From positions 868,001-932,000 of the forward strand of contig NZ_CP041638.1 of the NCBI RefSeq assembly GCF_007197775.1: a stretch of DNA of 64,000 nucleotides. Direction: 5' to 3'. The notes beneath the pieces were generated by a model. That model was not told the DNA's origin and made no database searches. It saw only the letters and a list, made by a program, of their open reading frames with translations. Positions 8,835 through 16,559 of the stretch are shown here, piece by piece. The stretch is from Thalassotalea sp. PS06. Lineage in GTDB: Bacteria; Pseudomonadota; Gammaproteobacteria; Enterobacterales; Alteromonadaceae. Position numbers and translations under genes: made by a program. Each line of letters starts with the position of its first letter. Position 1 is the first letter of the stretch.

Positions 8835-9488
8835 TTACGGTTGCAACAAATACGTTTGCCATTCTCCATCAACCCGTTCAAAACAGAGTCTATCGTGTAA
8901 GCGATTGGCCCGGCCTTGCCAGAACTCAATGTAATGAGGCACGACACGATAACCACCCCAAAACTCCGGCAATGGCACTTGCTTACCGGCAAACTCTTGC
9001 TCATATTGCTTTTCTTTTTGGTGCAATTCGTGTTTGCTAATTATTTTTTTGCTTTGGTTCGATGCCCAGGCACCAATCTGGCTACCGCGCCCACGGCTAT
9101 GGAAATAGGCCTCAGATTCTTGTTTACTGATTTTTTCCACCCGGCCTTCGATACGAACCTGACGCTGCAATACAGACCAGTGAAATAACAATGCGACCTG
9201 ATTATTGGCGATTAGCTCTTCGCTCTTGCGACTACCGTAGTTGGTATAAAACACAAATCCGCGCTCATCGAAGGATTTCAACAGTACCATTCTTGATGAT
9301 GGCTGGCCTTCGCTGTTGCAACTACTGACCGACATCGCTTCTGGTAACAACAATCCCGATTTATTAGCGTCTTCAAACCAGGTGTCAAAGATTGAAAATG
9401 GTGATTTGTCCTCAGGGATTTCAGCCATCGGCAGAGCAACCCCCTGGCCAAAGGTTAATAAGCAGCGTAGTTTTTCTAACAGTGTCAT
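8835..9488 (-). CDS. pdxH: pyridoxamine/pyridoxine 5'-phosphate oxidase
   Basis: PdxH (217 aa; E. coli 218) oxidises PNP/PMP to pyridoxal 5'-phosphate with FMN. Visible are the RMVLLKSFDERGFVFYTNYGSRKSEEL FMN-binding region in two parts (about 64-90), FHWSVLQRQVRIEG (about 98-111), the SRGRGSQIGAWASNQS phosphate segment (about 127-142) and the C-terminal WQGRANRLHDR signature (about 188-198). The ATG at 9488 is chosen because the longer in-frame start at 9569 adds 27 unconserved residues. The Shine-Dalgarno is weak. The gene stands alone between two related repeat blocks. Confidence 0.94.
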   Translation of the reverse strand: MTLLEKLRCLLTFGQGVALPMAEIPEDKSPFSIFDTWFEDANKSGLLLPEAMSVSSCNSEGQPSSRMVLLKSFDERGFVFYTNYGSRKSEELIANNQVALLFHWSVLQRQVRIEGRVEKISKQESEAYFHSRGRGSQIGAWASNQSKKIISKHELHQKEKQYEQEFAGKQVPLPEFWGGYRVVPHYIEFWQGRANRLHDRLCFERVDGEWQTYLLQP

Positions 9489-9582
9489 AGGTTTAGGTTC
9501 AGTGCGATAAATAGGGCAAATAAGATTTATTTTAACAGTAATAGGTGAAGAGAAGGAAGTAAACGACAATGACTAGGTAGCA

Positions 9583-9690
9583 AAGGTGTCAGAGGTGTCA
9601 AAGGTGTCAAAGGTGTCAGAGATGTCAAAGGTGTCAAAGGTGTCAGAGGTGTCAAAGGTGTCAGAGGTGTCAAAGGTGTCAGAGGTGTCA
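9583..9690. repeat. 12 tandem copies of a 9-bp unit
   Basis: Twelve consecutive 9-mers of the form (A/G)AGGTGTCA span exactly 108 bp; the only internal substitution is GAGATGTCA in copy 5. Units starting AA and GA are mixed in no fixed order. The word GGTGTCA is the same as in the left pdxH block. This belongs to the 618-bp gene-free region 9489-10106. Confidence 0.93.
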
Positions 9691-9713
9691 GCTTGAAAGA
9701 AAAGCTTTCAAGC
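9691..9713. repeat. hairpin between the 9-bp array and the 49-bp repeats
   Basis: 9-bp perfect stem GCTTGAAAG/CTTTCAAGC with a 5-nt loop. It is the counterpart of the 8687-8710 hairpin: the stem differs at one pair (GC versus GT at the second position, with the matching change on the other arm), so symmetry is conserved between copies. Confidence 0.75.
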
Positions 9714-9739
9714 AGGTGTCAACGAATCGCCTTAGGCTT

Positions 9740-9934
9740 GTCACCGAAGCGAAAACGGCAAGCACCGCTTAGCAATGTCGCGTAACTCGTCACTGAAGCG
9801 AAAACAGCAAGCACCGCTTAGCAATGTCGCGTAACTCGTCACCGAAGCGAAAACGGCAAGCACTGCTTAGCAATGTCGCGTAACTCGTCACCGAAGCGAA
9901 ACAGCAAGCACCGCTTAGCAATGTCGCGTAACCC
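9740..9934. repeat. four tandem copies of a 49-bp unit
   Basis: Units begin GTCACCGAAGCGAAAA and end GCGTAACTC, at 9740, 9789, 9838 and 9887; the last is 48 bp. They differ at only a few positions (ACGG/ACAG, CACC/CACT). A single diverged version of the unit occurs at 8738-8786, left of pdxH. After the array come GTCACC words up to about 9960, then an AT-rich stretch upstream of the PPK2 gene. Confidence 0.92.
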
Positions 9935-10106
9935 GTCACCTTTTTCACCGTTTGTCACCTCTGCAAACGCGTCGAGTGAATTTTACTCAATTGTTATTTC
10001 TATAACTTACTAACATCGTTGTATTTTTCTAATGCAGTTTGGCAATTATGAAAATCTGTACTGTAATTAAAGTGTCATAAAAGAATAATAAACTGAGAAC
10101 TTTTTA

Positions 10107-11012
10107 GTGCCCCCGTTATCTATCATGAAATTAAACAGTGTGCATTACATTGATACACCCTATGAGGGTATCAATGAAGCCGATTATCTAATAGAAAAAA
10201 AACGATTACAGGTTGAATTATTGAAGATTCAACAGCGTTTGATACGTGAAAATCAGCGTTTAGCCGTCACTTTTGACGGTCGCGATGCTGCAGGTAAAGG
10301 TTCAACCATAAAGCGTTTTACTGAATTCTTAATTCCCAGTTTTTTCGACATTGTTGCCCTTGGTATTCCAACTCCTTCGGAGTCTAAATACTGGTTCCGC
10401 CGTTATGAAAAACACTTACCTGAAGCAGGTCATATATCCTTTTTCGATCGCTCCTGGTACAACCGCGCACTCATTGAACCGGTGATGGGATATTGTACCG
10501 AAAGTCAGTACAAGTACTTTATGAAAAAAGTTTTAAACTGGGAGCACAAGCAAATAGATAAAGGTTTATTACTGGTTAAATTTTATTTATCGGTGGATGC
10601 TGAAACCCAGTTATTGCGCTTTGAAGACAGGATCCGTAACCCTCTTACTTATTGGAAGTTTTCCGATAACGATTTAAAAGCCAGAAAAAAATGGAAGCTC
10701 TATACCGATTATAAACTGCAAATGCTGGCAAGCACCTCGTCGGTAAAATCTCCCTGGGTAATTGTTCAGGGAAATAAAAAACGTGAGGCTCGGTTAACAT
10801 GTATGCTACATTTAGTCAGACTGCTCGGCGAAGATGATTTTATTCCAATGACCGGAGAAAGAATCGTCAAAAATCAGGAGATTGAGCTTGCCGGAGTGAA
10901 ATTCAAAGGCTTAAGTTTACGACAAATTGCTGTGCTTGAAGAGCTGCAGGAACAGGCAGATAACTTCCAGACCAATAAAGCAGAAAACTTTCAAGCCAGT
11001 AATACTGAGTAG
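10107..11012 (+). CDS. ppk2: polyphosphate kinase 2 family protein (PPK2)
   Basis: PPK2 enzymes transfer phosphate between polyphosphate and nucleoside (mono/di)phosphates. The 301-residue protein has Walker A GRDAAGKG (about 58-65), the FFDRSWYNR Walker B segment (about 112-120), and the conserved RFEDRIRNPLTYWKFSDND lid region (about 175-195). The start is uncertain: GTG at 10107 follows GAGAAC at good spacing, whereas ATG at 10125 (MKLNSVHY) has no ribosome-binding site but begins nearer the conserved part. The Nudix gene follows after 6 bp, so they are probably co-transcribed. The PPK2 class (AMP or ADP substrate) cannot be set by eye. Confidence 0.92.
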   Translation: MPPLSIMKLNSVHYIDTPYEGINEADYLIEKKRLQVELLKIQQRLIRENQRLAVTFDGRDAAGKGSTIKRFTEFLIPSFFDIVALGIPTPSESKYWFRRYEKHLPEAGHISFFDRSWYNRALIEPVMGYCTESQYKYFMKKVLNWEHKQIDKGLLLVKFYLSVDAETQLLRFEDRIRNPLTYWKFSDNDLKARKKWKLYTDYKLQMLASTSSVKSPWVIVQGNKKREARLTCMLHLVRLLGEDDFIPMTGERIVKNQEIELAGVKFKGLSLRQIAVLEELQEQADNFQTNKAENFQASNTE

Positions 11013-11018
11013 CGATAT

Positions 11019-11498
11019 ATGACGTCAGCATCCAAAAAAACGACCTTGAAGGACACCATAGGTCTGCCCACCATTGCCTCTGCCGGGGGCCTTGTTTATA
11101 ACGATTCCCATCATATCTTATTAATGTTCAAGCGCGGTAAATGGGATATGCCCAAAGGCCGGATTGAGGAAGACCAAAAGGTTGAGATTACTGCACTTCG
11201 GGAAGTTAACGAAGAAACCGGCCTTGATATTGATAAATTGCATATCACCGGGAAATTAGTCTCCACCTGGCATACTACGCGTCATGGCAATACGAAGTAT
11301 TTAAAGAAAACCCATTGGTTTTTGATGAAATATAGTGGTGATGACGATCAAACTGATCCTCAGGTTGAAGAGGGCATTATTGAATGCCGCTGGGTGCATT
11401 TGAGCGATTTGCCGGAATATCGAGAATTGTTAACTGCCAGGGTAAATTATGTAGTCGATTTCTGGCATCAAAACCTTGCTTACTACCCGAGAAAATAG
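11019..11498 (+). CDS. Nudix hydrolase
   Basis: The 159-residue Nudix protein has the box at about 47-69: G-x5-Q-x7-REV-N-EE-T-G-L. The metal-binding core REVNEETGL is intact, but the first glutamate of the consensus G-x5-E is glutamine here (Q53). Nudix enzymes cleave nucleoside diphosphates linked to another moiety. The MPKGRIE...WHTTRHGNTKYLKKTHWFLM layout recalls diadenosine-polyphosphate or diphosphoinositol-type members. The close coupling to PPK2 (6-bp gap) suggests nucleotide/polyphosphate metabolism, by inference. Confidence 0.88.
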   Translation: MTSASKKTTLKDTIGLPTIASAGGLVYNDSHHILLMFKRGKWDMPKGRIEEDQKVEITALREVNEETGLDIDKLHITGKLVSTWHTTRHGNTKYLKKTHWFLMKYSGDDDQTDPQVEEGIIECRWVHLSDLPEYRELLTARVNYVVDFWHQNLAYYPRK

Positions 11499-11507
11499 CA
11501 TAAAAAA

Positions 11508-11534
11508 TGGCGCAAACGGTTATCGTTAGCGCCA
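11508..11534 (-). terminator. terminator of the 3-hydroxybutyrate operon
   Basis: 11-bp stem with one mismatch (TGGCGCAAACG / CGTTAGCGCCA), 5-nt loop. On the minus strand it runs into TTTTTT (plus-strand AAAAAA at 11502-11507). It serves scoB and may also stop the convergent Nudix transcript. Confidence 0.82.
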
Positions 11535-11558
11535 CGTTTGGTAAATACCGTCCACAGA

Positions 11559-12218
11559 TTAAGCAAAGGTCATTTCAGGCACATCACCACTAATGACTAA
11601 TTCGCCTTCGGTAAGGCGTTGGATCTCTTCAACACTTACGCCCGGTGCTCTTTCAAGTAGGTGAAATTTACCGTCTTTGATTTCGATAAATGCAAGATCG
11701 GTCAGGACTTTCTTAATGCAGCCTTTACCGGTCAATGGCAGTGTACATTGCTTTAAAAGCTTTGACTGACCATGCTTTGAGGCGTGGGTCATGGTAACGA
11801 TAATGTTATCGGCACCAGCCACCAAATCCATGGCGCCGCCCATACCTTTGATAAGCTTGCCTGGGATCATGTAGGAAGCGATATTGCCTTCAACGTCCAC
11901 TTCAAATGCCCCCAAAACCGTTAAATCTACATGGCCGCCGCGGATCATCGCAAAAGATTCGGCACTGTCGAATAACGACGCGCCTTTGATCATAGTGACC
12001 GTTTGTTTACCGGCATTGATTAAATCCGCATCTAATTCTTCTTCGGTTGGAAAAGCGCCCATGCCAAGCAGACCATTTTCCGATTGCAGCATCACTTCCA
12101 TCCCCTCAGGGATATAGTTTGCCACCAATGTCGGAATACCAATGCCTAGATTTACGTAATACCCATCCTGAAGTTCCTGAGCCACCCGCATGGCCAATTG
12201 TTCTCTTGATAATGCCAT
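11559..12218 (-). CDS. scoB: 3-oxoacid (succinyl-CoA:acetoacetate) CoA-transferase subunit B
   Basis: The 219-residue beta subunit carries the catalytic glutamate motif SENGLLGMG (about 46-54) after GIGIPTLVANYIPEG, and GAFEVDVEGNIASYMIPG (about 101-118). With subunit A it activates acetoacetate to acetoacetyl-CoA using succinyl-CoA (or acetyl-CoA if AtoDA-like). It is the last gene of the operon, 8 bp after scoA. The downstream partner thiolase is not in the window. Confidence 0.93.
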   Translation of the reverse strand: MALSREQLAMRVAQELQDGYYVNLGIGIPTLVANYIPEGMEVMLQSENGLLGMGAFPTEEELDADLINAGKQTVTMIKGASLFDSAESFAMIRGGHVDLTVLGAFEVDVEGNIASYMIPGKLIKGMGGAMDLVAGADNIIVTMTHASKHGQSKLLKQCTLPLTGKGCIKKVLTDLAFIEIKDGKFHLLERAPGVSVEEIQRLTEGELVISGDVPEMTFA

Positions 12219-12226
12219 GGGATCTC

Positions 12227-12928
12227 CTAACCTTTTGCTAGTGTGCGTTGTTCGATACGTTTTTCGAACGTACCTTGAATTAAACGATCGACATAAATGC
12301 CTGGGGTGTGAATCTCATCGGGATCCAGGCTACCGACAGGAACGATTTCTTCAACCTCAACAACGGTGATTTTACCGGCGGTCGCGGCCATTGGGTTAAA
12401 GTTTCTGGCTGTTTTTCGAAATACCAGGTTACCGTAGGTATCGGCTTTGTAGGCTTTTACGATGGCAAAATCGCCGCGGATGCTTTCTTCGAGAATGTAT
12501 TTACGGCCATCAAATTCGCGAACTTCTTTACCTTCGCCCACCGGGGTACCATAACCTGTTGCGGTATAGAATGCTGGAATACCAGCACCGCCAGCGCGCA
12601 TTTTCTCCGCCAATGTTCCCTGCGGAGTAAGCTCAACTTCCAATTCGCCATTCATCATCTGGCGCTCAAATTCGGCATTTTCACCGACATAAGAGGCAAC
12701 GATTTTCTTGATTTGTCTTTCGCCCAGCAACAGGCCAAGACCAAAGTCATCAACACCACAGTTATTCGAGACCAGAGTCAGGCCTTTAATTTTCTGACGC
12801 TGGATTTCTTTGATTAGGTTTTCGGGGATACCACAGAGGCCGAAACCTCCGGCAATAACCGTCATATTGTCGGTCAGACCGGCTAGCGCTTCCTGATAGC
12901 TGCTAACCACTTTATTAAACCCTGACAT
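12227..12928 (-). CDS. scoA: 3-oxoacid CoA-transferase subunit A
   Basis: The 233-residue alpha subunit has [13 protein letters not shown] (about 27-39), [15 protein letters not shown] (about 55-69), the [19 protein letters not shown]oA-binding loop (about 103-121) and [13 protein letters not shown] (about 177-189). It lies between hbdH (37-bp gap) and scoB, which places it in ketone-body use: 3-hydroxybutyrate to acetoacetate to acetoacetyl-CoA. Confidence 0.94.
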   Translation of the reverse strand: MSGFNKVVSSYQEALAGLTDNMTVIAGGFGLCGIPENLIKEIQRQKIKGLTLVSNNCGVDDFGLGLLLGERQIKKIVASYVGENAEFERQMMNGELEVELTPQGTLAEKMRAGGAGIPAFYTATGYGTPVGEGKEVREFDGRKYILEESIRGDFAIVKAYKADTYGNLVFRKTARNFNPMAATAGKITVVEVEEIVPVGSLDPDEIHTPGIYVDRLIQGTFEKRIEQRTLAKG

Positions 12929-12965
12929 ATTAACTCCTGATTATATTTATAGAGATGTTAAACGG

Positions 12966-13733
12966 TTACTTCACCGTCCAGCCACCATCAAGTACCAATG
13001 CCTGGCCAGTCATATTGCGAGCCTGCTTTGAAGCGAGAAATTCAACCGTATGGGCAATCTCTTCAATATCGATAAAAGACTTTTTCGGCATCGGCTCAAG
13101 CATAATTTTATCGATCACATCGGCTTCACTCATGCCATGCTGTTTTGCCTGATCAGCGATTTGCTTTTCTACTAAAGCCGTTTTTACATAAGCCGGACAA
13201 ATTGTATTGATGGTGATATCGGTATCCGCGGTTTCCAGGGCGATTACTTTGGAAAAGCCGATAAGGCCGTGTTTCGCTGCCACATAGGCGGATTTGAAAG
13301 GAGAAGCAACCAAGCCATGAATGGAACCGATATTGATAATGCGGCCAAAACCCTGGGCACGCATTTTTGGTAATATCTTCTGACAGCTTCTGGTTGGCCC
13401 AACTAATAAAACATCCAGGATCAGTTGCCATTTATCCATTGGAAAATCTTCGAGACGTGAAACATGCTGGATACCGGCATTGTTAATTAATACATCGATA
13501 CGTACGCCATCGAGATTTGCCATCAGGTTGTCGAGGTCTTCACTGCTGGTAACATCTAACGGATAACCGGTCGCGGTGACGCCATCTTTTGCTAACAGAC
13601 TAAGCGCTTCGTCAACCCGCTGCTGATTAATATCGGTAATGATAATGTCATGGCCTTTCAAGCCCATAGATTTTGCTACACCATAACCAATGCCACTGGC
13701 GGCACCGGTTATTAACATGGTTTGCGAAGTCAT
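12966..13733 (-). CDS. hbdH: 3-hydroxybutyrate dehydrogenase (SDR)
   Basis: The 255-residue short-chain dehydrogenase has NAD-binding TGAASGIG (9-16), NNAG (84-87), catalytic Ser137, Tyr150 and Lys154 (YVAAK), and the C-terminal NMTGQALVLDGGW. The stretch GLVASPFKSAYVAAKHG and CPAYVKTALVEKQI are typical of D-3-hydroxybutyrate dehydrogenases. It oxidises D-3-hydroxybutyrate to acetoacetate with NAD+. It follows the esterase gene by 3 bp and precedes scoA, which supports the assignment over a generic SDR. Confidence 0.93.
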   Translation of the reverse strand: MTSQTMLITGAASGIGYGVAKSMGLKGHDIIITDINQQRVDEALSLLAKDGVTATGYPLDVTSSEDLDNLMANLDGVRIDVLINNAGIQHVSRLEDFPMDKWQLILDVLLVGPTRSCQKILPKMRAQGFGRIINIGSIHGLVASPFKSAYVAAKHGLIGFSKVIALETADTDITINTICPAYVKTALVEKQIADQAKQHGMSEADVIDKIMLEPMPKKSFIDIEEIAHTVEFLASKQARNMTGQALVLDGGWTVK

Positions 13734-13736
13734 AAA

Positions 13737-14900
13737 TTACTGCTCCAAAAATGTCGTCAATGCTTCTGCTTTGCTTTGAATTGAAAAAATGCCATCGAGA
13801 TGACCCCACATGCCGTCGATTTCTTCGTATTGAGAACCCTCACCAATTAACTCATGGGCTTGTTGAGCCATTTGCGGATACAACAGCAAATCATTAGTCG
13901 CCGGCAGAAACAGGGTTTTTGCTTTTATCTGATTCATCGCCGCGGCAAGGTCGTTGTTGTAGCCAGCAATAAAGGTTTGATTAGCACGCACCAAATATAA
14001 GATGTGATTCGCATCTATCACCTCGGTACGGGCTTTGGCCGCATTGTACAGCCAGTCAACCACGGGATAGCTGGTATAAATATCGTTCAATGGGCCTTCT
14101 GACAACGGGTTATGATTAGGGTTTGAGGCGTTAAAGATGATTGGATGCATCGCTTCTTGAGTGATTAGTGCCAATGATTGCGTCAGGCCTTGAATCGGCT
14201 TTTCGCCATCGTAATAATTGCCAAGTTTCCAGTTTGGATCCTGCTTGATTGGATATGCCCATTTCTCTAGACCCGCAACCAACCAGGCATCGACTTGCGC
14301 TGTGCCAATTACCGATACCATTCGCTCTACCATATCGGGATAGGCAACCGCCCAGTCAATGGCTTGCATCGAACCCATGGAGGGGCCCACAACGGCATGT
14401 AGCTTAGTAATCCCGAGGCTGTCGATTAATGCCTTTTGCACATTAACAAAATCACGAATGGTCACTACTGGAAAACTCAAACCGTAGTGCTTGCCGGTGC
14501 GCGGGTTGATTGTTGCCGGGCCAGTGGTAATGACATTTGGGTCGTAAACACTGGCATTAACCAGGGTATCGGAACTGATCACGTAGTATTTGTTGGTATC
14601 AATCGCCTTACCGGGTCCAATGATAGCGTCCCAGTATCCTGGGAGTGGGTCGGATTCATTGTATTTACCGGCAGCATGACTGTTACCGGTAAAGTAATGG
14701 GTAATTAATATCGCATTCGACTTATCTTCATTAAGTTCTCCATAGGCTTCCCAGCCAATATTTACGGTATCGATTACCGAACCATTAAAAGTTCTAAAAT
14801 CTTTAGTGGTAAACTTTTGCTTTTGTACCAACAAGGTTTCTGCGAATGCCAGGTTGCCAATCAGGCAAACGGTAAGACAAAGCAGTTTCAAGATTTTCAT
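13737..14900 (-). CDS. exported MetX-like alpha/beta hydrolase (putative E22-type esterase)
   Basis: From the ATG at 14900 (preceded by AGGAACG) the product is 387 aa with a signal peptide MKILKLLCLTVCLIGNLAFA. The mature part is an alpha/beta hydrolase of the homoserine O-acetyltransferase (MetX) fold. Nucleophile elbow GPSMGS has Ser174, and Asp337 (ATND) and His367 (MWGHLDG) complete the triad. Real MetX is cytoplasmic, so the signal peptide and the context argue for a periplasmic esterase. It sits between the permease and hbdH; a role in releasing 3-hydroxybutyrate from oligomers or esters is attractive but unproven. An upstream in-frame start (15044) would overlap the permease gene and bury the signal peptide, so I reject it. 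Confidence 0.85.
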   Translation of the reverse strand: MKILKLLCLTVCLIGNLAFAETLLVQKQKFTTKDFRTFNGSVIDTVNIGWEAYGELNEDKSNAILITHYFTGNSHAAGKYNESDPLPGYWDAIIGPGKAIDTNKYYVISSDTLVNASVYDPNVITTGPATINPRTGKHYGLSFPVVTIRDFVNVQKALIDSLGITKLHAVVGPSMGSMQAIDWAVAYPDMVERMVSVIGTAQVDAWLVAGLEKWAYPIKQDPNWKLGNYYDGEKPIQGLTQSLALITQEAMHPIIFNASNPNHNPLSEGPLNDIYTSYPVVDWLYNAAKARTEVIDANHILYLVRANQTFIAGYNNDLAAAMNQIKAKTLFLPATNDLLLYPQMAQQAHELIGEGSQYEEIDGMWGHLDGIFSIQSKAEALTTFLEQ

Positions 14901-14965
14901 TGTTATAACGTTCCTATTCTTGTACTTATTCTTGCGACTTATTAATAACTTAGGTTCTTCATAGT

Positions 14966-16261
14966 TTAGAACAGAATAAATAAGCCAATAGCTAAAGCCA
15001 AGCCGATTAATGGCACGACCCCGGTCATCGCAAACATCGACCAATACGCACTCGCATGGGTCTCTTTACAGATAGCACGAATGGTTGTTACCACATAACC
15101 GTTATGAGGCAAGGTATCTAAAGCACCAGAACTGATAGCGACAACCCGATGTAATTCTTCCGGATTGACTCCCTGATCAATGTAGTGAGGTGCAATTAAC
15201 GGCAGGGCAATCGCCTGGCCGCCAGATGCCGAACCGGTTAAGCCGGCAATGACACTTACCGCGACGGCAGCACCAATTAACTCGTTACCCGGTATTTGTG
15301 TCATTACATCTACGGCCATACCGAAAGCGGCTGTGGATTTTGCCACCGCTCCAAATCCAACAACCGCGGCTGTATTACCAATCGCGATTAGGGCTCCGGT
15401 TGTGCCTTCCGTTACTGCATTACTGATGTTATGAAAATGACGGCCGTTAATCAGCATGATGCTAAGTACACCGCCACCAAGGGCAAGTATCAGGGCATTG
15501 TGACCGAATATATCGTGAAAACTAAAAGACAACGCCAGTACAACGATAAGCGGGAGTAAACCAGTGATTGGATGAGGATAGTCACGTTCCGGGATATGCG
15601 GGTCGTCATCTCGGCCTTCAAATTGCTCGCCATTGGCTACCGCTTTGGCGATCATTTTCTTTAACCACCAATAACCGAACATCGCCATGAATACCGCAAC
15701 AACCAGGCTTACTTCCCAGCCAGCATATGGCGAGGTACCCAGATATTTGATTGGGATCCAGTTTTGAATTTCCGGTGAGCCTGCAGAGGTCATGGTAAAG
15801 GTCACTGAACCAAAGGCTAAAGCTGCAGGAATAAAACGACGCGGCAGGTTGGCATCTTTAAACAAACTCAATGCCATCGGATATACGGAGAACGCCACTA
15901 CGAAAAGGTTAACGCCACCATAGGTGAGAATGGCACAGGCAGCAACAACCGCGAATACTGCTTTTTTCATTCCCAGGCGATCGACAATCCAGCGGGCAAC
16001 GCTGTCGGCAGCTCCGGTATCTTCCATGAATTTGCCAAACAACGAGCCAAGCAAAAACATAAAAAACCAGGAGGCAATAAAGCTGGTGAAACCAGACATA
16101 TAAGTGGCAACGAAATATTCGTCACCGGTAAGTATTGCCATCTGGTTAGATACGGCAACGATCAATGCACACAAAGGTGCACTGATAAAGAGGTTCATTC
16201 CTCGCATAGTCAGCACAATCAGTAAAACTAATCCGCCGACCAGGCCCAGCATACTTAACAT
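14966..16261 (-). CDS. GntP-family permease, probable D-3-hydroxybutyrate transporter
   Basis: The 431-residue, highly hydrophobic protein has about 12 membrane segments and the GntP/CitM-like features FGSVTFTMTSAGSPEIQN (about 151-168), GLTGSASGGQAIALPLIAP (about 342-360) and SSGALDTLPHNGYVVTTIRAICKETH (about 378-403). GntP members adjacent to hbdH in Pseudomonas act as 3-hydroxybutyrate permeases (family knowledge). It is the promoter-proximal gene of the operon and diverges from a TonB receptor gene over a 298-bp gap. Confidence 0.85.
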   Translation of the reverse strand: MLSMLGLVGGLVLLIVLTMRGMNLFISAPLCALIVAVSNQMAILTGDEYFVATYMSGFTSFIASWFFMFLLGSLFGKFMEDTGAADSVARWIVDRLGMKKAVFAVVAACAILTYGGVNLFVVAFSVYPMALSLFKDANLPRRFIPAALAFGSVTFTMTSAGSPEIQNWIPIKYLGTSPYAGWEVSLVVAVFMAMFGYWWLKKMIAKAVANGEQFEGRDDDPHIPERDYPHPITGLLPLIVVLALSFSFHDIFGHNALILALGGGVLSIMLINGRHFHNISNAVTEGTTGALIAIGNTAAVVGFGAVAKSTAAFGMAVDVMTQIPGNELIGAAVAVSVIAGLTGSASGGQAIALPLIAPHYIDQGVNPEELHRVVAISSGALDTLPHNGYVVTTIRAICKETHASAYWSMFAMTGVVPLIGLALAIGLFILF

Positions 16262-16559
16262 AGGTATTTCCTGAGTTGGTGATAATTATTATTGTTTTGT
16301 GATTGAAATAAACTGAGCTGCATAAGAGGGTTAGTGGAAAATTTGTTATCGCATCCAAGCTAAACCCCGTGCTAAATTGTGCGCCAGAATTCTGGCCATG
16401 GGTATAGTACTTAAGTATGAGTTACTTTTTTTCAGTCATCGGCTAGATTGTGTCTTGATTGAATAAAATACTGCAAACCAAATGATAAGTATCAGCGCCT
16501 CTCGCTGCTACAAATCACAGAAACATAACAAGAATAATTCCAAATAAATTGGGGGAGAT
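16262..16559. promoter_or_regulatory. divergent control region, 3-hydroxybutyrate operon / TonB receptor
   Basis: 298 bp without a gene. It must hold the promoters for both directions. I see AT-rich stretches but no convincing -35/-10 pair and no clear sigma54 -24/-12 element: a TGGCGC...GC pair on the minus strand has the wrong spacing. A short palindrome CCAGAATTCTGG lies at 16383-16394. Confidence 0.45.

Noticed and set aside
8548-9960. Repeat blocks around pdxH as a CRISPR array
   Set aside because: Repeats are contiguous or irregularly spaced with no unique spacers of constant length, and there are no cas genes.
16262-16559. Sigma54 promoter upstream of the 3-hydroxybutyrate permease
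   Set aside because: The TGGC and GC elements on the minus strand are one base too far apart for the -24/-12 rule.
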